The notes beneath the pieces were generated by a model. It was not told where the DNA came from and ran no database searches. It saw only the letters and a program-made list of their open reading frames with translations. The position numbers and the translations under genes are program-made. From NCBI GenBank assembly GCA_029565815.1, contig JAKQNL010000288.1:1-9751 (forward strand): DNA of 9,751 bases. The letters run 5' to 3'. Below, piece by piece: positions 4,712-9,751 of the stretch; position 1 is the first letter of the stretch, and every line of letters begins with the position of its first letter. Origin of the DNA: Spirochaetota bacterium (GTDB taxonomy: Bacteria; Spirochaetota; Spirochaetia; Treponematales; UBA12059).

Positions 4712-6172
4712 ATGGCATATAAGGACTTACAAGATTTTATCCGGGCCATCGAAGCCCGCGGCGAACTTAAGCGCGTAGCGGTGGAGGTGGACCCCCGCCT
4801 GGAAATCACCGAGATAGCCGAGCGCGTGATGCGCATGCCCGGCGGCGGGCCGGCTCTGCTGTTTGAGAAGGTCAAAGGATCGCGCTGGCCGCTCCTTATC
4901 AATGCTATGGGTAGCGAAGGCCGCATGGCTTTGGCTCTTGGCGCTAGCAGTTTGGACGAAAAAGCACAACAGATAGAGGACCTGCTTGCCTGGTTATGGA
5001 AGCAGGCCAGGGGTTTTAGCCTGTTCAAGAGCGCTCCCCAGGCCCTGCCAAAACTACCGCTTGCATTAAGTTTGCTTCCGCGACGCGTAACGCGGCCGCT
5101 CTGCCAGCAGGTAAAGGACGACGAGTCGGGCTTTAACAGCCTGCCGGTGCTTACCTGCTGGCCACAGGACGGCGGTCCATTCCTCACCCTGCCGCTGGTG
5201 TGCACTAAGGATCCGGAGACGGGCGCACAAAACATGGGCATGTACCGCATGCAGGTATACGACGACAAAACAGCCGGCATGCACTGGCACCTGCACAAAG
5301 ACGGGGCTCACTTTTTCCAAAAGTACAAGGCTATGGGCAAACGTATGCCGGTAGCTGTTGCCCTGGGCTGCGACCCGGCGGTAAGCTATGCATCCACCGC
5401 CCCGCTACCGGAAGGTGTGTGGGAAATGATGTTTGCAGGCTTTTTGCGCGGCAAGAGCGCGACTATTGCCAAGGCGACCCTGTCCGACCTGGATGTGCCG
5501 GCGGATGCAGAATTCGTGCTGGAAGGTTACGTTGACCCGGAGGAAAGCCGGCTAGAGGGTCCCTTTGGCGACCACACCGGCTACTATTCGCTACAGGATA
5601 ATTACCCAGTGTTTCACCTACAGCGCATAACGCGGCGCAAGAACCCGGTCTACCCGGCCACGATTGTGGGCATACCGCCCAAAGAAGACTGCTACATGGC
5701 CAAGGCTACCGAGCGCCTGTTTTTGCCGCTCTTAAAACAGCTGTGCCCCGAGATTGTGGACCTGTCCATGCCGCTAGAAGGCGTGTTCCACAACTGCGTC
5801 ATCGTGTCGATACAAAAGCGTTTTCCCGGCCAGGCGCGCAAGGTGATGAACTTTTTGTGGGGTATGGGCCAGATGATGTACACCAAGCTCATTGTGGTGG
5901 TGGATGCTGAGGTGAATCCTGCGGACACATCCGCCGTTGCCTGGCGTGCATTCAACAATATCGATGCAAAGCGCGACCTGGTGCTGTCCGATGGGCCCCT
6001 CGATGCCCTCGATCACAGTTCACCCCTGCCCCGCTACGGCACCCGCCTGGGCGTGGACGCAACCCGCAAGGGCCCCGACGAAGGCCATACCCGAGCATGG
6101 CCGGATTCGCTAAGCATGGACGAGTCGGTGCGAGCCCTGGTGGACGGCCGCTGGCGGGACTATGGCATCTGA
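4712..6172 (+). CDS. ubiD: UbiD-family prFMN-dependent decarboxylase (MqnL-like candidate)
   Basis: A cytosolic decarboxylase of 486 residues, full family length. UbiD enzymes remove an aromatic carboxylate using prenylated FMN made by UbiX. Visible motifs are NMGMYRMQ (174-181, prFMN/Mn site with Arg179), LEGYVDPEE (270-278), EGPFGDHTGYY (282-292) and the C-terminal LGVDATRK. The conserved acidic residues Glu271 and Glu282 are in place. It heads an operon with UbiA- and UbiX-type genes, the set needed to prenylate and decarboxylate a quinone precursor. In ubiquinone synthesis the substrate would be polyprenyl-4-hydroxybenzoate; in the futalosine menaquinone route it would be the prenylated 1,4-dihydroxy-6-naphthoate. 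I lean to the latter for a likely anaerobe, but the early mqn genes are not in view. The stop overlaps ubiA by 11 nt. Confidence 0.92.
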   Translation: MAYKDLQDFIRAIEARGELKRVAVEVDPRLEITEIAERVMRMPGGGPALLFEKVKGSRWPLLINAMGSEGRMALALGASSLDEKAQQIEDLLAWLWKQARGFSLFKSAPQALPKLPLALSLLPRRVTRPLCQQVKDDESGFNSLPVLTCWPQDGGPFLTLPLVCTKDPETGAQNMGMYRMQVYDDKTAGMHWHLHKDGAHFFQKYKAMGKRMPVAVALGCDPAVSYASTAPLPEGVWEMMFAGFLRGKSATIAKATLSDLDVPADAEFVLEGYVDPEESRLEGPFGDHTGYYSLQDNYPVFHLQRITRRKNPVYPATIVGIPPKEDCYMAKATERLFLPLLKQLCPEIVDLSMPLEGVFHNCVIVSIQKRFPGQARKVMNFLWGMGQMMYTKLIVVVDAEVNPADTSAVAWRAFNNIDAKRDLVLSDGPLDALDHSSPLPRYGTRLGVDATRKGPDEGHTRAWPDSLSMDESVRALVDGRWRDYGI

Positions 6173-7064
6173 GCAAGCGCCGCGTGCGGCACGAGCGCGC
6201 GGGGGTCTGACCCTGGGGCTTTTGTCGGACATAGGAGAAGCGGTCATCATACGGCACACCCTGTTTTCTCTACCCTTTGCCCTTATTGCCATCCTGTTGG
6301 AAACCGGCGGAAAACCAAAACTGCTGGATGTGGTGCTCATACTCATCGCGGCGGCGGCCGCACGAAACGCCGCAAACGCGCTTAACCGCATTATCGACGC
6401 GAAGATAGACGCGAACAACCCGCGCACAGCTGGCCGCCACCTGCCATCGGGCAAGCTAAAAGCCGGACAGCTGTGGGCATTTACCGCCATCATGCTTGCC
6501 CTCCTGGTCTCCTGCGCATGGCTTTTGGACCCGCTGTGCGTGCTTCTGTTGCCGCTTGCAGGCGTCATGGTTTTTGGTTATTCGTTTACAAAACGCTACA
6601 CCTGGCTGTGCCATTTTTGGCTCGGCCTTACCTGCGCGGCAGCTCCCATGGGAGCCCTCATCGCCGTAAGCGGGCGCATAGAGTTCCGGTTTTTCGTGTT
6701 GGCCGGGGCTGTGGCTGCCTGGGTTGCCGGCTTTGACATTATATACGCGCGGGGGGACCTCGACCTTGACCGCCGCCAGGGTATACACTCGGTGCCGGCC
6801 CGCTTTGGCATGGCAGGCTCGCGCTTGTTTGCAATCACGTGCCATGCGCTGTGCGTGCTTGCCTTCGCTGCCATGCCCTGGTCCTGGGATCTAGGCTGGC
6901 CCTGGCTAAGCGCGACGGCTCTGTGCGCGGCGCTTTTGATCGCGGAGCATATAGTGGCGCAGGGCGGCACGGACCGGCACCTACGGCTGGCAAGCTACTC
7001 GATCAACGAGGTGATTCCGCTGGTGATGCTCGCGTTCGCTCTGGTCGATATCTATCTAGCGTGA
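6162..7064 (+). CDS. ubiA: UbiA-family prenyltransferase (MqnP-like candidate)
   Basis: A 300-residue polytopic membrane enzyme that attaches a polyprenyl chain to an aromatic acid. Both Mg-diphosphate motifs are present: N75-RII-D79-AKI-D83, and D192-IIYARG-D199-LDL-D203. RHTLFSLPFA near residue 31 is typical of UbiA/MqnP proteins. About seven or eight hydrophobic segments alternate with these loops. The start ATG lies inside the 3' end of ubiD (11-nt overlap) with only a poor GGCGGG upstream, so translation is probably coupled. It likely acts just before the UbiD step on the same intermediate. Homology alone does not settle whether the acceptor is hydroxybenzoate or dihydroxynaphthoate. Confidence 0.92.
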   Translation: MASEQAPRAARARGGLTLGLLSDIGEAVIIRHTLFSLPFALIAILLETGGKPKLLDVVLILIAAAAARNAANALNRIIDAKIDANNPRTAGRHLPSGKLKAGQLWAFTAIMLALLVSCAWLLDPLCVLLLPLAGVMVFGYSFTKRYTWLCHFWLGLTCAAAPMGALIAVSGRIEFRFFVLAGAVAAWVAGFDIIYARGDLDLDRRQGIHSVPARFGMAGSRLFAITCHALCVLAFAAMPWSWDLGWPWLSATALCAALLIAEHIVAQGGTDRHLRLASYSINEVIPLVMLAFALVDIYLA

Positions 7065-7072
7065 GGGTATGG

Positions 7073-7660
7073 ATGGGCAGCTTTCTGGTATGCGTAACGG
7101 GAGCAAGCGGCTCGGTGTATGGCCTTAGGGTCATTAAAGCGCTTGCCGAAGGCGGCCACGATGTGCATACGGTTTTTTCGGACTGGGGCACCCGTGTTAC
7201 CCTGTCGGAGACCGGCATGCCGGTAAGCGCATGGCTGGACAGCCTGGGCGTAGGCCCGGCTCGCCGCTACGCGCCATCGGACCTGTCAGCGCCGCCAGCG
7301 TCGGGCTCGTTTAAGCTGGACGGCACGGTGATAGTTCCATGTTCCATGAGCTCGGCCGGCGCAATAGCTTCGGGAGCGGGCAGGAACCTGGTGCACAGGG
7401 CAGCCGCCGTTGCGCTTAAGGAAGGCAGGCGCATCATCCTGTGCCCCCGGGAAACGCCGCTGTCGCTTATTGATTTGAAAAATTTGTGCGCACTGGCCGA
7501 GGCCGGTGCTATAATCCTGCCCGCTTGTCCGGGCTTTTACCATCGCCCAGCCACGGTCGACCAGCTGGTCGATTTTGTAGCAGGCAGAATTCTGGACCGC
7601 CTAGGGGTCGAGCACAGCTTGTGCCCGCGCTGGGACGGTTCGAACGGAGCATTTTCATGA
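7073..7660 (+). CDS. ubiX: UbiX-family flavin prenyltransferase
   Basis: A 195-residue flavoprotein that makes prenylated FMN from FMN and a dimethylallyl phosphate, the cofactor for the UbiD enzyme in the same operon. It shows the flavin loop VTGASGSVYG (8-17), PCSMSSAGAIASG (89-101), the phosphate-binding RETPLS (126-131) and PACPGFYHRPATVDQLVDF (150-168). The start is ATG 7073, with GAGGG 5 nt upstream. The frame is open further upstream, but that part lies within ubiA. The gap to ubiA is 8 nt, and the stop overlaps the next start as ATGA. No missing residues are seen. Confidence 0.94.
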   Translation: MGSFLVCVTGASGSVYGLRVIKALAEGGHDVHTVFSDWGTRVTLSETGMPVSAWLDSLGVGPARRYAPSDLSAPPASGSFKLDGTVIVPCSMSSAGAIASGAGRNLVHRAAAVALKEGRRIILCPRETPLSLIDLKNLCALAEAGAIILPACPGFYHRPATVDQLVDFVAGRILDRLGVEHSLCPRWDGSNGAFS

Positions 7661-8622
7661 GTCATTCCAGACGTCTGGCGGGTTTTATGGCCGCCGGAGC
7701 CATTGTCAGTATTTGTGCTGTCGCCTTGTCCGCCCTGTCCATGGGTTCCTGCGCCAAGCGTACCCTGGGAGATCCCATACGCCTGGGCATCATGCCGGAC
7801 GTGGACTCGCTGCCGTTCATGGTTGCTGCCGAAGAAGGCCTGTTTGCGCGCGAGGGTGTACAGGTGGAGCTCATCAGCTTCTCTAACGCCCAGGAGCGCG
7901 AGGCAGCCATCCAGGCCGGCCAGTTGGACGGAGCCATATCGGATTTGCTTGCCGTGGCATTCTCTGCAGCTAGTGGTTTTGACATGGTGGTTACCAGCGC
8001 GACCGACGGCCGTTACGGCATAGCCACCGCGCCGGGCTCCGGCTTGCAAACGATACAGCAGCTACAGGGCAAAACCATAGCCATGTCCACCAACACCATC
8101 ATCCAGTACGCGGTGGATTCGTTCACTAAAGCCGCAGGCATTCCGCAAGACGGATACACGGTAGCCGCGGTGCCCAAGATGCCGGTGCGCATGGAAATGC
8201 TGCTTGCTGGGCAAGTTGATGCTGCGGGACTGCCGGAACCGTTTTTGTCGGTAGCAATTGCCCGCGGGGCAACCATGGTTGCAAGTAGCGACAAGTCTGG
8301 CCTGGACGCTGCGGTGGTCGTGTTTTCCCGCAGGTTCCTGGACTCCCACATGGCCGATGTAAAGAAAATGTACCACGCATACGACGACGCCCGCCAGCGC
8401 ATCAACGCCAAACCGGACGAGTACCAGCCCTTCCTGGTTCAGAAGGCGTCGTTCCCCGAAGAAGTGCGCTGGTCGTATCAATTTGTTACGTACAGAAAGC
8501 CTAGCCTGCCTGCGCCCAGCCAGGTGGAAGCGGTAATCGAGTGGCTGGAAGCGCGCAAGCTTTTAACCAGCGAGGTAATAGCCCGCAATCTGGTAGACGA
8601 GCGGGTTCTTGCCGGATGGTAA
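7657..8622 (+). CDS. ABC transporter substrate-binding lipoprotein, NMT1/TauA/SsuA-like
   Basis: A 321-residue exported lipoprotein with a basic N-terminus, a hydrophobic core and the lipobox-like LSMGSC with Cys32. The mature part has the two-lobe pattern of the nitrate/taurine/HMP-type binding proteins: IRLGIMPDVDSLPFMVAAEEGLFAREGVQVEL, then GQLDGAISDLLAV, LQGKTIAMS and LAGQVDAAGLPEPFL. The start ATG overlaps the ubiX stop and has GGAG 7 nt upstream. It is followed by its ATPase with a 7-nt overlap. The ligand cannot be read from sequence. Its position behind the late quinone genes, and the known kinship of MqnA/MqnD with periplasmic binding proteins, make an aromatic quinone precursor an attractive guess. 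Sulfonates or thiamine precursors are alternatives. Confidence 0.88.
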   Translation: MSHSRRLAGFMAAGAIVSICAVALSALSMGSCAKRTLGDPIRLGIMPDVDSLPFMVAAEEGLFAREGVQVELISFSNAQEREAAIQAGQLDGAISDLLAVAFSAASGFDMVVTSATDGRYGIATAPGSGLQTIQQLQGKTIAMSTNTIIQYAVDSFTKAAGIPQDGYTVAAVPKMPVRMEMLLAGQVDAAGLPEPFLSVAIARGATMVASSDKSGLDAAVVVFSRRFLDSHMADVKKMYHAYDDARQRINAKPDEYQPFLVQKASFPEEVRWSYQFVTYRKPSLPAPSQVEAVIEWLEARKLLTSEVIARNLVDERVLAGW

Positions 8623-9410
8623 GCTTTAGGGAGCTTTCGCTACGCTATCGCGTGGCCGGAGCTTTCCTGGATGCTGTAGACTCGGCCAGCGCGGACTGCC
8701 CCCACCTGGCCATTAGCGCGATTGTGGGCAGATCCGGCTGCGGAAAGACAAGCCTGTTACGGGCAGCCGCCGGCCTCCTGGCTCCTTCATCAGGCTCTGT
8801 GTGGGTGAACGGTCGGCAGGTACAGGGACCAGAGCCCCACTCGGCACTGGTGTTTCAAGACCACGGCCTGTTACCCTGGCGTACGGTCGAGGCTAACGCA
8901 AGCCTACCCTTGGAGCTTTCCGGCGTACAACCAAAAGAGCGACGCGCGCGCATAGGGCCGATTTTGCAAGAGCTAGGCCTATACGAGCACCGATCCATGT
9001 TTCCGTCTCAGCTATCCGGCGGCCAAAAACAGCGCTTGGGACTGGCTCGGGCTTTGGCATCGAAACCGGAGCTTTTGCTTATGGACGAGCCGTTTTCCGG
9101 CCTGGATGCGCTGACCCGCGAAAGCGCACAAAACTTCCTGCTTGCGCTGTGGGCATCTCATCCTATGACCATAGTGCTGGTAACCCATTCCATAGAAGAA
9201 GCTGCATACCTGGCATCCCATGTCCATGTCATGACAGGCACCCAACCTGGCCGCTTTGGTGCGCACATCCACTTGCCCTGGAACGATGCAGGCTGCCGTG
9301 CCGCCCTATCCACTACCCCAGGCGAAACAAACACGGACGCTCGAAGCACAGCCCGCTTTCTGGAAGCTTGCGGCCGTATCAGGCACGCATTGGGGTCTGA
9401 CCCCCTATGA
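8616..9410 (+). CDS. ABC transporter ATP-binding protein (TauB/SsuB type)
   Basis: A 264-residue cytosolic ATPase with all catalytic motifs: Walker A GRSGCGKT (38-45), Q-loop VFQDHGLLPW (79-88, Gln81), signature LSGGQ (133-137), Walker B LLLMDEPFSGLD (153-164) and H-loop THS (His191). It should drive the importer of the preceding binding protein. The start ATG (8616) precedes the upstream stop by 1 nt (7-nt overlap). The frame is open further upstream but lies inside the binding-protein gene. The last codons (LGSDPL) are formed by a GGGGTC-T-GACCCC palindrome. The stop overlaps the permease start as ATGA. Confidence 0.93.
   Translation: MVSFRELSLRYRVAGAFLDAVDSASADCPHLAISAIVGRSGCGKTSLLRAAAGLLAPSSGSVWVNGRQVQGPEPHSALVFQDHGLLPWRTVEANASLPLELSGVQPKERRARIGPILQELGLYEHRSMFPSQLSGGQKQRLGLARALASKPELLLMDEPFSGLDALTRESAQNFLLALWASHPMTIVLVTHSIEEAAYLASHVHVMTGTQPGRFGAHIHLPWNDAGCRAALSTTPGETNTDARSTARFLEACGRIRHALGSDPL
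9392..9404. repeat. GGGGTC-T-GACCCC palindrome
   Basis: A 13-base near-palindrome sits at the very end of the ATPase gene, 3 nt before the next start codon. Twelve bases (GGGGTCTGACCC) recur at 6202-6213 in the 5' end of ubiA. Similar GGGGTC-N-GACCCC palindromes are, from general experience, widespread REP-like sequences. Here it may also fold the mRNA at the gene junction. Confidence 0.5.
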
Positions 9411-9751
9411 AACGCATCGGAGCTCTCCTGGCCGCGCTTGGGCTTACTGCCTTCTGGGCCCTGGCAGCCGCTCTAGCCAACAAACCGTTTTTGCCGGGTC
9501 CGCTTACGACGATTTCGGCCCTGTTTGGGCTTGTCAAAAACGGAAGCCTCATACCTCACCTGGGTGCAAGTTTAGGGCGGGTGTTGTTGGCCATGCGCCC
9601 TGCGGAGGGGCTGCTGGGCAGCATGTGGGAGTTCCCCGGGGGCAAGGTGGAGCCGGGCGAGGCGCTACCCGAATGCCTGCGGCGCGAGATTCGCGAGGAG
9701 TTGGACGCTGAGATTCGCGTGGGCGAGAAACTGGGGGTGTTTCGTCACGCG
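9407..9751 (+). CDS. ABC permease N-terminus fused in frame to a MutT-type Nudix domain (partial, runs off the window)
   Basis: An ATG overlapping the ATPase stop opens a frame of 115 codons with no stop. Residues 1-58 look like the start of a TauC/SsuC permease: one membrane segment (about 5-27), then KPFLPGPLTTISALFGLVKNG and PHLGASLGRV. From about residue 58 the frame reads GRVLLAMRP, WEFPGGKVEPGE and LRREIREELDAE. That is a MutT/Nudix hydrolase with the box G-x5-E-x7-REUxEE intact; the usual following Gly is Asp. The shared GRVLLA at the join (9578-9592) suits both families, since permeases read SLGRVLLG and MutT reads GRVLLARRP. The other expected permease helices are absent. A real fusion by recombination at short homology and an assembly chimera are both possible. 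The transporter as shown would lack a working channel. Confidence 0.8.
   Translation, partial: MKRIGALLAALGLTAFWALAAALANKPFLPGPLTTISALFGLVKNGSLIPHLGASLGRVLLAMRPAEGLLGSMWEFPGGKVEPGEALPECLRREIREELDAEIRVGEKLGVFRHA

Overview
The window looks like bacterial chromosome, G+C-rich in its right two thirds. I suspect a spirochaete-type anaerobe. The hints are a lipoprotein with an FGE-sulfatase domain and an LLGC lipobox, a tRNA gene without encoded CCA, and a UbiD/UbiA/UbiX quinone set. None of these is diagnostic, so the taxonomic call is weak.

Left part (1-2290), accessory island. An A/G-rich dispersed repeat opens the window and a related copy lies inverted at about 2253-2287. Between them are three things. 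First, a minus-strand FGE-like lipoprotein whose signal peptide and body are in different frames, joined at a run of seven C. Second, a complete YefM-YoeB toxin-antitoxin pair with a two-GTAC operator. Third, a short hicA toxin remnant lacking its 5' end. A 17-bp motif (CCCCGAAGCTTATGGGG and variants) occurs four times in the window, always between genes and in the same orientation. The copies bracket the toxin-antitoxin region and also the tvp38-like gene.

Middle (2290-4711). A minus-strand tRNA-Ala(GGC) has a strong promoter and a long GCAA-loop terminator. Behind it lies a 176-bp, strongly self-complementary element. Its ends are inverted copies of the tRNA-Ala 3' end, and a 37-bp direct repeat of the tRNA tail plus terminator flanks it. 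Next come a THUMP/RlmL-type rRNA methyltransferase (+) and, convergent to it, a TVP38/TMEM64 membrane protein (-). Three single genes or operons here (methyltransferase, TVP38, ubiD) have a -10 box ending 6-7 nt before the ATG, which predicts leaderless mRNAs.

Right part (4712-9751), one tight operon: UbiD-type decarboxylase, UbiA-type prenyltransferase, UbiX flavin prenyltransferase, then an NMT1/TauA-like substrate-binding lipoprotein, its ABC ATPase, and the start of the permease. The first three fit the last steps of quinone (probably futalosine-type menaquinone) synthesis: prenylation, and decarboxylation with prFMN supplied by UbiX. Translational overlaps tie an importer to them, which suggests uptake of an aromatic precursor. 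About 60 residues into the permease the reading frame becomes, without a break, a MutT-type Nudix hydrolase and runs off the window. This is either a real deletion fusion or an assembly chimera, and it would leave the importer without a membrane channel.
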